From Podochytrium sp. JEL0797 (taxonomy: Eukaryota; Chytridiomycota; Chytridiomycetes; Chytridiales; Chytriomycetaceae), in the NCBI GenBank assembly GCA_027596195.1, contig JADGJG010000036.1, positions 1 through 64,000 of the forward strand: a stretch of DNA of 64,000 nucleotides. The letters are read 5' to 3'. A program made the translations under genes and the position numbers. Positions 43,161 to 52,914 of the stretch are shown piece after piece. The notes below the pieces were generated by a model, which was not told the DNA's origin, ran no database searches, and saw only the letters and a program-made list of their open reading frames with translations. Every line of letters begins with the position of its first letter. Positions within the stretch are counted from its first letter, which is position 1.

Positions 43161-45093
43161 TCACTTCTTCAACTTCATTCCCTTCACCCCAGCCACAGGC
43201 ACCTCCTCCTTCTTGACCTTGAACGGCAAAAACGCCTTGCCCCGCATGTACGGCCTCAACGGCTCCGGCACAACCACTCCGTCCGCCGTCTGGAAATTCT
43301 CCAAAACGCAGCAGAGAGTTCGCTCCGTGGCAGTCAACGTGCAGTTGAGCGCGTGCGCGTACTTTTTGGTCGTTTCGTTCATCTTTTTGCCACCGTATCG
43401 GATTTCGAGCGCACGCGTCTGGTAGTCGGTGCAGTTGGAGCAGGACACGAGTTCCTTGTAGGTGCCTTGGAAGGGGAAGTACGCTTCGAGGTCGTACTTC
43501 TTGGCGGCAGAGTTGTTGAGGGCTTTGGAGACGATCGAGACGACGCGGTAGGGGATTCCGAGCTGTTGCCGAAAGCGGGCGTTTAGAATCGGGGAGGGAA
43601 ATAGATTGAGAGAAGCGTGGACGGGGGGGACGAAAAAAAAAGAAAGACTCACGCTTTGGTAAAACTCCTCAGCATTCTTCAACATCTCCTCGTGCATCTC
43701 CCACGACTTTTCTGGGTCCGTCAACACAAACTGCTCAATCTTTTCAAACTGATGCACACGGAAGATTCCCCAATTGTCACGTCCGTGGGCTCCCGCTTCC
43801 TTACGGAAACAGGTCGAGAAACCAGCGTATTTGAGTGGGAACTCGGACTCGTCGAGCCATTCGTTCGCGTGGAAAGCAGAGATGGGCTGTTCCGAGGTGG
43901 CAATGAGGTATTTGGTGGATTCGTCGGTTTCCTCGCCGTTGGGGCCTATTTTTTGATTTGAAAAGAGAGGTAAGGAACGCAATGACAGATCGCAAAAAGA
44001 GAGTGGCTTCCAAGACGAACATGCACACAGCAGAAACTGAACAAAACAAAACAACAATACGCACCCAACTCTCCCTTCACCGTGTACAAAGCTTCATCAA
44101 ACTCCTCCAACTGCGCCGTCTTGCCCATAAACTCCTTCTTCATAAAATACGGAGTCGACAGCTTCGTAAACTCCCGATCTCCCAAGAAATCAAGCCCGTA
44201 CTGCACCAAAGCGAGGTTCAGCTCGAGACCGGCGTCTTTCAGGAAGTATCCGCGGTGACCAGCGATTTTGTTGCCACGCTCGGGGTCGTATCCGTCGAGA
44301 CGGTCGAGAACCTCGTGGTGCGAGAAGAAGCCGGGGATGCCGTGGCCGTTCTTGGGGAGAGTCGCGAGGACCGCGGCGCGTTTGGTGGTGGCTTCGAGCT
44401 CGAGGGCTTCGGCGGCGGCGCCGGTTCCCTGGTTGTTTGTTTGCAAATGCGGTAAGAAGGAGCGTTATGAAGAGGGAGGAAGGGGGAGATGCCAAATTTT
44501 GCAGGCAGGTTGTCAATTTGTGGACAAGCCGATCCTCATCACTCATTCACTTTACCTTTGGCCACCACTTCTTGATGACTTCGTTGTCATCCTCCGTCTC
44601 GCTCACAATGCACGAGGAATGCACAATGTTTCCAATGGCGTTGAGCTTAGCGTTCAACAGCTTCTCCTTAAGGTTCGCGGCATCTGTGAGGGTCTGTCTC
44701 TCCTGGGTGAGAGTGTCCTTCTTAACCAGGAGGAGAGCCGCCTCGTCCTTCTTCTTGGCCTTCATGAGGGACGTGATGTCCTTCTGCACGGCGTTGATGT
44801 CCTTGTTCTTTTCGTCGGCGGCGAATTTGGCTGTTGCATTAAATGGGATCCAAGGAAGTAGAGTAAGTAAGGGATCCAAGCGGAGTAAGGAGGGGTCTAG
44901 GGGGGGTAGCTAGGAGACACTGATCCCACTCATCACTAAGTAAAAACGAGAACAAACCCTGCTTCCACTCGTTGTCCAGCGCAATAATCTCGTCAACGAC
45001 TTCGACCGGTGCGAATCGCTGTCGCTGGGACTCGCGCACGAGCTCAGGGTTGCCGCCCTTGTCGGTACGGAAGAGGTTGATGTCGAGGCCCAT
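43161..45093 (-). CDS. SES1: Cytosolic seryl-tRNA synthetase
   Basis: Five exons: 45093-44958, 44830-44556, 44428-44065, 43945-43653, 43562-43161, giving 489 residues. It starts MGLDINLFR and [17 protein letters not shown] as in eukaryotic cytosolic SerRS, followed by the long antiparallel coiled coil that grips tRNA-Ser (about 35-105). The class II core shows [11 protein letters not shown], motif 2 [18 protein letters not shown] and [13 protein letters not shown], and motif 3 region [20 protein letters not shown]. The C-terminus ends with the Lys-rich extension [11 protein letters not shown]. The third intron was set at GTGCGT because only that donor restores [12 protein letters not shown]. 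It charges tRNA-Ser with serine (ATP-dependent). No mitochondrial presequence. Confidence 0.95.
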
Positions 45094-45499
45094 ATTTGGT
45101 TTTTGATTTTTTTTCTTTTTGGAGTGTGCGGGCGTGAGTCATGACCTTCCTCCACTTCCACCGTGATTCATTCAACTCTTCAAAGTGTGGGTGGGCGAGC
45201 AATCCAGGGTATTAAGAGTTATTATTTGCTACTTGCCAATGGTCTCATTGCGCCGTTGAAAACACCACGGGGAAACGTATTCTCCGCACCCCTTTAAGAA
45301 GAGGAGAGCGTTCGGTTTCTGCCGGCAATGTCTTTGTCTGTTGAAGGAACTGAAGAATGTGGAGTGGATGATCGAAAGGAAACACATAGGGATTCTACAA
45401 ATTTTTTGTGGGAGGAAGACGCGAGGGAGGCAGGGGGGCAATACGGGGCCAATAAGTGGGTTCTATTGAGGGTTTAGAAACTATAAAATGAGATTAAAT

Positions 45500-45820
45500 A
45501 TCTCGAGGTTCCGAGAAGAATCGAGAAACGCGTCGAAGAAACAAAAAATCGTCAATCATCAAATGAATTTCGATCTGCATTACCCAGATCGCCAACCAAA
45601 AAAACCTTCTCGAAAGTCGATTTCTTTCCTACAGCTTTGCCGATCCTGCCTGTCCTTGGTAACTTTCATTCGAATCACAATTCGTTGCTGAAGGGATCGA
45701 CATGCACTCACAGATTCATCCGTATCGAAGCACTGCCATTCAGACAACGGTTACTTACAAATGGCATCCGCAACGCATTCCCACTCTATCCCCAAGCATC
45801 TCTGGATCACCACCATATAA
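45500..45820 (+). repeat. Direct repeat: upstream copy of member-4 promoter and 5' end
   Basis: Shared blocks with about 45940-46245, in order: AACGCGT...AGAAGAAA, CGATCTGCA, ACCAAAAAAACCTTCTCG, GGTAACTTTCATTCGAATCA, CAATTCGTTGCTGAAGGGA, AAATGGCATCC and TCTGGATC. The offset between copies is about 423 bp. A stretch around GGTAACTTTC to GGGATCGA is essentially identical. Confidence 0.8.
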
Positions 45821-45830
45821 TGAAAAATGA
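45771..45830 (+). pseudogene. 5' fragment of an orphan-family gene (member 4 duplicate)
   Basis: The ATG at 45771 starts MASATHSHSIPKHLWITTI and then a stop. The intact gene at 46194 begins MASTTHFHPIPKHFWIST. Homology ends just after this point, so only the promoter and about 18 codons were duplicated. No conserved-core sequence follows. Confidence 0.7.
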
Positions 45831-46193
45831 CGGAAGATTTAGGAGGGGGAAGAAAGAGGAATTTAATGAAGAAATTTAGGCTGAAGAAAAAAGGGGGGGG
45901 TTTTTCCCTAACTAAGAAATGGAAGTATCATTCCGCGAACATGAGAGAAATATCTCAGAATACTCAATAAACGCGTAGAAGAAATAAAAAGTCATCAGTC
46001 ATCATCGATCTGCAATACCCGAATCGCCGACCAAAAAAACCTTCTCGCAAGTTCGTTTTTTCTGCCGCTTCGGCGATCCTGCCGGTCCTTGGTAACTTTC
46101 ATTCGAATCACAATTCGTTGCTGAAGGGATCGAAATGTGCCCATAGATTCATCGCTCTGAAAGAACCACCATCCAGACCACGATTACCTAGAA

Positions 46194-46811
46194 ATGGCAT
46201 CCACAACACATTTCCATCCCATCCCCAAACATTTCTGGATCTCTACCTCTCCGAACGACTCCCGCAAAGTCGCTCTCTTACTATGCCCACCCACCGTACC
46301 GCAGCACTGCATCCTCGCGCAAACAACCGCGCTCGTGAACAGCCTCTTCAGCAACACCAAAGCCAAACCTTCTCGATTCATTTATGCGCTTGCTGGATAT
46401 CTGTTTGATCCGCGTGCTCCTGTGCCGTTTGGCGGGTCGAAGTCGAATCCCGGTTACTTGGCGTTTTGCGGTTCGTCCACGGAGCAACTACTTCAGTTCA
46501 TTCTTGTTGAGGCGTACCACACGTATTGGAAAACACATTCTTCGAAAGCACTCAAGCTCGTGTGTTCTGCCGGCAACAAGGTGCTCGATTTGCACCACAA
46601 AGGGATGAAGGACGAAATGGACGAATACCTGCTCAAGGGAATGAAAAAGTCGGGGCATTGTGAATGGTTTGGGGCTGTGCGGGTGCCCTTTACGTTGCGG
46701 CACGTGGATGAAGGGGGCGGCGGTGGGGTGTCGCCGTGGTCTGTGGAGTTTTCGATGCCACGATTGGATACGAAAGATGAACTTGAGGAAGAAGAAGGAG
46801 GTGGATTATGA
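46194..46811 (+). CDS. Orphan family with PFGG and GHxxW motifs, member 4
   Basis: Single exon, 205 residues, the shortest intact member. Core blocks: RFIYALAGYLFDPRAPVPF, GGSKSNPGYLAFCGSS, LLQFILVEAYHTYWKTH, KGMKDEMDEYLLKGMKKSGH and EWFGAVRVPFTLRH. The C-terminus is short and acidic (DTKDELEEEEGGGL) instead of the Ser/Gly tails of members 1 and 3. It is closest to member 1 in the GMKDE-D-E-LLKGMK helix. Intronless. Its upstream region is duplicated 423 bp away. Function unknown; the constant motifs across otherwise diverged copies suggest purifying selection on the core. Confidence 0.65.
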   Translation: MASTTHFHPIPKHFWISTSPNDSRKVALLLCPPTVPQHCILAQTTALVNSLFSNTKAKPSRFIYALAGYLFDPRAPVPFGGSKSNPGYLAFCGSSTEQLLQFILVEAYHTYWKTHSSKALKLVCSAGNKVLDLHHKGMKDEMDEYLLKGMKKSGHCEWFGAVRVPFTLRHVDEGGGGGVSPWSVEFSMPRLDTKDELEEEEGGGL

Positions 46812-46988
46812 ATGTGAATCTGTGACATGTGAGTCCATGGCTCTCAAGAATCGGCCGATTCCATTCTTCAGCATTCTTTCATCCCTTTTTTTGACAGGTG
46901 TCAAATAAAAAAAAGAAGCGTCAAAAAGCCTTGTTGACCCGTCCAACTCGTTGATCCTTTGGTTTACTTCCTTTACAAATTCCTACTC

Positions 46989-48788
46989 ATGCTCGTTCCA
47001 TTCCGCGTCAAAAATCAAATCAAAACGACCCTCCGACGACCGAATGGAAAGTCCTGGACTTTTGTCTCGCTCGCGGTCTTGTCTCTGTTTTTGACGTTTT
47101 GGGTTGTTGATATGAAGCAGGCGATGGTGGATATCGGAGTCCTCAATGGCGGAAAGACACGCGTGAGTGATGCGCAGATTGACTTGTTGGATTATTTGGG
47201 CGGGAATTTTCGAGGGGGGTCGGCGGACGTTGTGTGAGTGGATGCTTTTTGATTCGGGCTCTGCATTGTGTGTTGATTTGTTTACACTCTGTAGGGAAAT
47301 GCGAGCAAGTTTTGCTGTTGCACACAAATATGCGACCGAACTCGTCGTGCGGAAACATCGTCCAGACGGGTCAGATTTTGGCGAATTGGCACGAAATAGC
47401 CGGGCCGTATTGATCGCCTATTTGGCTCAAGAGGAACTCAAATCCGCCTCCGCCACGCGTTCATCGCTCGTTGGCGGTATTCGCCCGAATGCGCACGAAA
47501 TTCACGCTGTATTGCAGCAACTCACAACATTGGTATTTCCATTCCTGGCTCCGCGGTTCACGTCTCTCGACCAGTTGATTCGGTCTTTTTCGGAGCAGAC
47601 GGGAGAGGATGTGGGGTTTGCGATTTCTTGTGGAACCAAACAGTTTTATGTGGCTTATCACGCTATCCTGGCGTTGAGAAAAGTGTTTCAAGTGGAGATT
47701 CCAGTGCAAGTGTTTTATGCAGGGGATGAGGATTTGAATCCCAAGATGGTGAAGGTGTGTGTCTGTGTGTGTGTTTTGATCAGCATTCTCTCCCACCTTC
47801 CTCGAAGACGTTTTTGATTTCTGATCACCTACCCGTGAGGGGAACACCCCATGCAGGCATTTAACCTCCTCGCCAATGTCCAAGCCATCAATCTCTTATC
47901 CTTTTTTCCCGCTTCTACGATCCAAGACGCGGGTGGCTGGTCGTTGAAACCGTTTGTGATTCTCGCATGTACATTCCGCACGGTGATTTACATGGACAGT
48001 GACGTTCTGTTCTTCAAGAATCCAACCCTGTTGCTTGATATGCCACTGTTCCGCGAGACAGGGCAAGTGTATTTCCACGACAGGAGGAACCTCGAAGAAG
48101 GGTATCGGGCGGGAACGGTGTGGTTTCGCGAGTTGCTCGGAGACAGAGTTTCGAGGTTTGCCGAGGAGTTGGGGTATTTGAATCAACGCACGAGTCATGA
48201 AATGGACAGTGGGGTTGTAGTGATGGATAAAGGGAGAGTTGGGGTGTTGGTGTCGCTTTTGTTGGCGTGCAGGATGAATTCGGGTATAGAAAAGGAGGTT
48301 TTGGGGAGATACACCTATGGGTAAGAAGGATGGTGGCGCATTCATTTGTGAGGGCGAATTAATTAACTCGTTTTTTCTACTCATGCAGGGACAAGGAATC
48401 ATTTTGGTTCTCCAACGAATTGCTCAGAGTTCCGTTTGGATTCAGTAGTCATTACGGAAGTGTCATGGGGTCCTTGGATCGCGATCGGACCACCAGCGAC
48501 TTTTCAGTCGTGTGTGGCGTACACTTGCTTCAATTGGACGAGAATGCGAATCCATTTTGGTGGAATGGCGGCGGCGTACTGAAAAATAGGGAGGCGGTGC
48601 CGAAAGAGTTTGAGTTTCAGGAGTTTGGACAGATGGGCTTTGATTTGGATGGGGTCGCGTCGGAGTGGTTTCCTGGGCATTGCTTGAACCGAACGCGGCA
48701 GATGGCGAGGGATTTGAATGCAGAGGAACAGGAGCTTCTTGTGCGCTACAGGGAACTGTTTGCAGAAGTGGCAGAGGTCAAACTCTAA
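46989..48788 (+). CDS. GT71 alpha-mannosyltransferase (MNN1 family)
   Basis: Four exons: 46989-47233, 47295-47754, 47857-48320, 48389-48788, giving 522 residues. An N-terminal type II anchor (SWTFVSLAVLSLFLTFWVV, about 27-45) follows a basic cytosolic stub. The catalytic domain has GFAISCGTKQFYVAYHAI, IPVQVFYAGDEDL, and the DxD motif VIYMDSDVLFFKNP (Asp282/Asp284) that binds Mn and GDP-mannose, followed by SGVVVMDKGR and YGDKESFWFSNEL, all in the order of MNN1/MNT2-type enzymes. It acts in the Golgi, adding alpha-1,3-linked mannose to N- or O-glycans; the exact linkage is inferred from the family. The start at 46989 is the first ATG ahead of the anchor. Confidence 0.88.
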
Positions 48789-48947
48789 TTGAGCAGGAGA
48801 ATGATAATATTTGACCGCGAATGATTAACGCGCAATGGGTCAAGATCATCGAACATGAAATATTGCCTGTTCAGATTCCTCTTTCGAAACAACTTTCTGA
48901 AAATGCGAGAGGAAAGGTGATGGAGACGTGGAGGTTGGCCAAAAAAA

Positions 48948-50452
48948 ATGAATCAAAACATATCGGCGGTGACTTGTTCGGTGCTCGCTTTGGCGCCACG
49001 CAAAGACACTCCCCTGGAAACCCACCTAGAAGCCCCCCTAGCGGCACGCTTTGATTCCCCAGCGGATGTCCTGTTTCTCCTCCTGGACGGCGAGTGTCTC
49101 GTCAGAGGTTTTCAGGGCACTTCGCGCGAGTGGAAGGCGGGCGATTCGTACGCACGGACCTATTCGCACGAGCGATCTGCCCTCAGCTTTGTTCTGAAGG
49201 GCGTTGTGTTGGCGGATAAGCTGCTGGTGCATTGTGTGGCCGTGGAGGTGTTTGTTTTGTTTGTTTTTGTTCTGGATCTTCGATTCACATTCCACCCCTT
49301 AACGAACTAGGATGCTCGCGTCCACTCTCTCGAATACTCCCTCACGGACCTCTTTGCCAATCCAAAAGCATTCCCGCTCTCCGTGCCCATTCCACCCTCG
49401 GCCCTCTCGGCAACCGATCCCGTGGTTTCGAACGACGATAACCCCATCATCCCCCTCTTGAAAGACGGCCTCAACGCCATTGAATCCATCCTGTTTCGCT
49501 TCAAGACCGAAATTATCGACAAAGTGGCGCCGAATCTCAACAAGGAAGGCTATGAGCCTGCTGCCGCGCGTCCTCGCGGCGAGGCCTCGTCGTCGTCGTC
49601 ATCGGGTGTTCGCGATTATGAGAGTGATACCGCAGCTAGAGTCGGATTTATTCCGAATCCCGATGCGAATCCGGGTGCTCGTGGATATTATCCGATTCGT
49701 CCCGCGGGTGGCGGGGGTTTTGGAGTTGGGGATGTGGATTTGGATCCGTTTGCGGCTGCTCCTGGGATGATGATTCCGCCGAGGTATGCTTTTCGTTCGA
49801 GGTTCCTTGAACACGGGATGCGATGCATTCACCGATACAGGCCAACGCGTCGTTCCTGTCTTGCACAACTCTTGCTCACCCACTAACCACCATTCGAAAA
49901 CAGAGGAGGAGGTTTCGGTGGTATGCATCCAGGTGGTGGAATGTTTGTGGGTCCCGACCACCCCATGTTTGGTGGAGGAGGCGCGGGCGGAGTCGGACGT
50001 CCCGGTTATGGCGGAGGTGGCGGAAGCGGGATTTATGGTGGCCCTGGTGCGATTCTTCCTCCCGGCGCTGTTCCTCCTAATGCGCGTTTTGATGTGAGTA
50101 ACTTGTGCGCACGCTTTTGACGTTTCTGATTTTTTTGCATTCTGGATTTAAGCCGATTGGTCCTTTCGGTCCACGTCCAATGGGTCCGGGAGGAATGAGC
50201 GGGGGTAGTGGAATTGGAAGCCCGTTTGGCGATGGTGGGATGGGTGGGGGTGGGTTTGGAGGGTTCCCTGGTCAACCGGGTCGCGGAGGATTCGGTGGGC
50301 GTCCAAGACCTCCTGGTGGGCCTGGCGGGTTCAGGTGAGGAGGACTTTGGTTGTGGGGGAATTTCGAGTACGTGCTCATTTTTTCTGACAGAATGGGACC
50401 GGATTTCGATGAGATGCCGCCGCCTGGATTTGAGGATGACATGTATTCGTAG
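48948..50452 (+). CDS. PI31-type proteasome regulator (PSMF1-like)
   Basis: Five exons: 48948-49247, 49311-49783, 49904-50093, 50153-50334, 50392-50452, giving 401 residues. The N-terminal about 160 residues fit the PI31/FP domain (PADVLFLLLDGECLVRGF, SFVLKGVVLADKLLVHCVA, LEYSLTDLFAN). The C-terminal half is Gly/Pro-rich: DLDPFAAAPGMMIPPRGG, MHPGGGMFVGPDHPMF, PPNARFDPIGPFGPRP, ending PDFDEMPPPGFEDDMYS, the conserved HbYX-like acidic/Pro tail of PI31. PI31 binds the 20S proteasome and related complexes and acts as inhibitor or adaptor. A 28-nt stretch encoding SGIYGGPG recurs in inverted orientation at 52418-52445. Splice sites rebuild ARFD|PIG as in animal PI31. Confidence 0.85.
50022..50049 (+). 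repeat. Inverted-repeat arm 1 (within PI31 exon 3)
   Basis: A 28-nt segment, GGAAGCGGG through GGCCCTGGTG, identical to the reverse complement of 52418-52445. Similarity extends about 17 nt further upstream (GTTATGGC...GAGG) with three mismatches. Confidence 0.85.
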
Positions 50453-50706
50453 GGGTTTTGCTTTTTCTTTTTTGGCTAAGTAGTTGCGTTGCATGTGAAT
50501 ATTTTTAAAGTGACCCATCTTTATCAATCTCACGCTCGCCCATTACTTAACTCGTTCACGCTGTGATTGGTGACGGATGCACCGGGGCTGGGGTGATTAG
50601 GGCGGGGGCTATGGCTGCGTTGGTGGTGTTGTTTGTGTGATATCCTTCACTGACGTATTTTGTATTTTTTGGAAATAACGCGTCGGGTGAAACCAGAGTT
50701 GATCAA

Positions 50707-51760
50707 CTACTTTATTATTGGCGCTCCTGGAACGGGCATCGTTTGAGCAGAACCGGGAGACGGAGTCGGAGTATTCGCCGTCGTCATGGGCCGATTCTCA
50801 ATGTCCTTCACACCCCCCTGCACAACCAATCCCAAGAGATACAAGCGACTCTCCCTCAAAAAGTACAGCCCCATGCACCCAGTAACTACAGAATCTAAAC
50901 TACTCAAGATGTTCACGCAGATCTTAATTCCAAAATCGTTCCCATCGATACCCATTGATCTCAAAAAGAGAAGCAGGATTTCCGGGAAATAGCAAATCAT
51001 CAACGAGCTTGTCATGATGACCGAGTTTCTGAGGATGCTGTGAACGACGGAATCAAAGTTCCTTTCGACGGCCGAGTTGGTGGACGCAAGGAGACTGAGC
51101 TTGTTGTATGCCAGTACGTACGTTGCGCGGTAAAAGTAGACGGTTGGGATGGAAGTGAGGACGAAGGAGATGGGGAGGACGTATTTCCAGACTACAGAGT
51201 TGTCGAGAGGGTTCGGCTACAAAAAACAAAACCAAAAAAAAGTCACGCGTTAATGTTTGTTACATGTGAACGAATGGAAGGGATATATTCCTTACGGGTA
51301 CAGCTGCCCAAATGACGACCGCAACGCTTCCGAGATACAACCCCGCTAATCCAACAAAATACCACATCGTGTCACTATCCTTGGTCGCATTCACGTGAAA
51401 GTATCGTTCCATCGAAAGCGCCGTGTTGAAAAAAAGGACAAACTCGAACCATCCAGCAACGAGAATGATGTTCACTATTTGAAACGTTTCCGAGTTGAAG
51501 TAGAGCAACTGAATCAAAACAATGATGCTGTAGCAAGAATACAGCCCGCTCAGCAAAATGAGCAACGCAAACAGACGTTGGACGCGGGGCAAGGCTGCGA
51601 ACGAGTTGGTGCGCCACAATCCCAAAATGACGGCGAATGTGAGGAAGGCACCCACAATGTTTGTCGGCAAAGTCAGGCCGTAAGTGACGTAAAAGTACGG
51701 GCTATTCTCTGGAGATTGGACTTTGTAAGGACTCTGAGACGATGAGTCGGGCACGTTCAT
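50707..51760 (-). CDS. Seven-helix receptor-like protein with ERY motif, copy 2
   Basis: Two exons, 51760-51296 and 51216-50707, giving 324 residues. Exon 1 is exactly 465 nt, as in copy 1 at 36716, and the intron is at the same place before PNPLDNSVVWKYVLPIS. Helices and loops align throughout; shared segments include MNVPDSS, LTLPTNI, LPRVQR, LYFNSETFQIVNIILVA and NTALSMERYFHVNATKD with Glu-Arg-Tyr at 118-120. The C-terminal tail diverges but stays Ser/Thr/Pro-rich (NTPTPSPGSAQTMPVP). Predicted plasma-membrane 7TM protein, possibly G-protein-coupled. The two copies are 13 kb apart in opposite orientation and bracket the orphan-family cluster. Confidence 0.65.
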
Positions 51761-51932
51761 GTTCGATGGTGTTTCGCAAATGAATTAAAAAACAAGATGA
51801 TGCTAAGTTTGAAACGCGTTTCATCACTTTCTCAAAAAGATCACTTTTGGTAAGTTATTATCAGCAAAATTTGAAGGCCCGTAGAGCGGGTCTTAAAAAA
51901 TGCACGAGAGGTTCTACCGGTAATGACATATT

Positions 51933-52654
51933 CTAATTTTGCTGGCACATCAGACTTTGCCACAGCCAACCGCATCCAAAACATGCTGAATTCCTCGCAT
52001 TTTCCGCTGGCAAGGATGACCTCAATTCAATCTGCCCCATGGTCGAAGATCCTTTTTTCCTTATCCGAGCAACAGGGTTAGTGAGTGAATCAAATCCGAT
52101 CGCGATGAGGACACTCAACGCAATAATTCCTCCCGCATTTACGGCCGTGTCCAAAAACCCGTAGGAGAGATCGTAAAGCTTGCCCAGGGGTTCGTATTTG
52201 CTGCATAAATGCATTGGGTCGAGCTGGCGATGAGCAGAGAAGAACAAGTTGTCTGCCACTTTAGAAAGCCCAGGGCGATAAGAGGACTCGTCCCGACAGT
52301 CTTCCACGTTTTGCATCCGAAGTTGGTAATCGTAGAGAGCCAAAGCAAACGGTCGCGCAGGTTGGGAGCACGGAGTGACCTGGGTCGTGTCTGGAATTTG
52401 GATGCTGGGAAGGGATCCACCAGGGCCACCATAAATCCCGCTTCCACCGCCTCAGCCATAACGCAATTCAGTCGCAGCACAGCCAGGAACGCAGAAGCCA
52501 CAGGATTAGGGCCGATAGATGGTGGTGGTGTGGATGTGGTAGGTAAAGGTTCGGTGCCAAGGGGGGGGGCTGGCTCGAGGCGGCAGGTGGATTGGCGGAT
52601 TTTTAGAAAGAAAACAAAGGAAAAAAACCAGCAATAAAAGGGATAAGTATTCAT
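51933..52654 (-). pseudogene. Unresolved membrane-protein gene or remnant with a PI31-like segment
   Basis: Two frames look partly coding. One opens at 52654 with a hydrophobic leader (MNTYPFYCWFFSFVFFL) and a Pro/Thr-rich stretch (GTEPLPTTSTPPPSIGPN). The other runs from about 52451 to 51933: GGGSGIYGGPGGSLPS, DTTQVTPCSQPARP, LYDYQLRMQNVEDCRDESS, then a helix NAGGIIALSVLIAIGF and a basic tail. In the second frame a TGA at 52452-52454 interrupts a segment otherwise matching PI31's YGGGGGSGIYGGPG. An intron from about 52494 to 52444 could join the two frames into a secreted-then-membrane protein, but the donor would be weak. Either a real gene with that intron or a chimeric remnant. Confidence 0.4.
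52418..52445 (-). repeat. Inverted-repeat arm 2
   Basis: Reverse complement of 50022-50049, 28 of 28 identical. It codes for the same SGIYGGPG peptide on the minus strand. Confidence 0.85.
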
Positions 52655-52914
52655 GATTCGTGTGCAACGCAATGATGACGAGATTCACATTTTTTAACGG
52701 TTCCTAAAAATAAAAAAGTCCACCGAGCCCCCCCCCCCTTTGTATTTATAGAATCTGCACGTTGAACCAGAATGGGGATAGTGTTTAGTGGTTGGTTTCG
52801 GTGGAGTTTATTTGTTGTGATGGAATGAAAAATAAAAAAATTGAATATGTTTGATCTATGGCTTGTTTATCGTCCGAACCATTTCCTCCACTTTAGTGGG
52901 TATTCCGATTTATT

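Larger units (their letters stand above)
45094..46193. other. Intergenic with duplicated 5' region of orphan family member 4
   Basis: No full gene. From about 45495 to 45820 the sequence repeats, at high similarity, the 5' flank and first codons of the gene at 46194 (second copy about 45940-46245). The rest is spacer near the SerRS start. Confidence 0.6.

Noticed and set aside
48821..49054. Short frame upstream of and overlapping the PI31 start
   Set aside because: It overlaps the PI31 first exon in another frame, and no splice option joins it to PI31.
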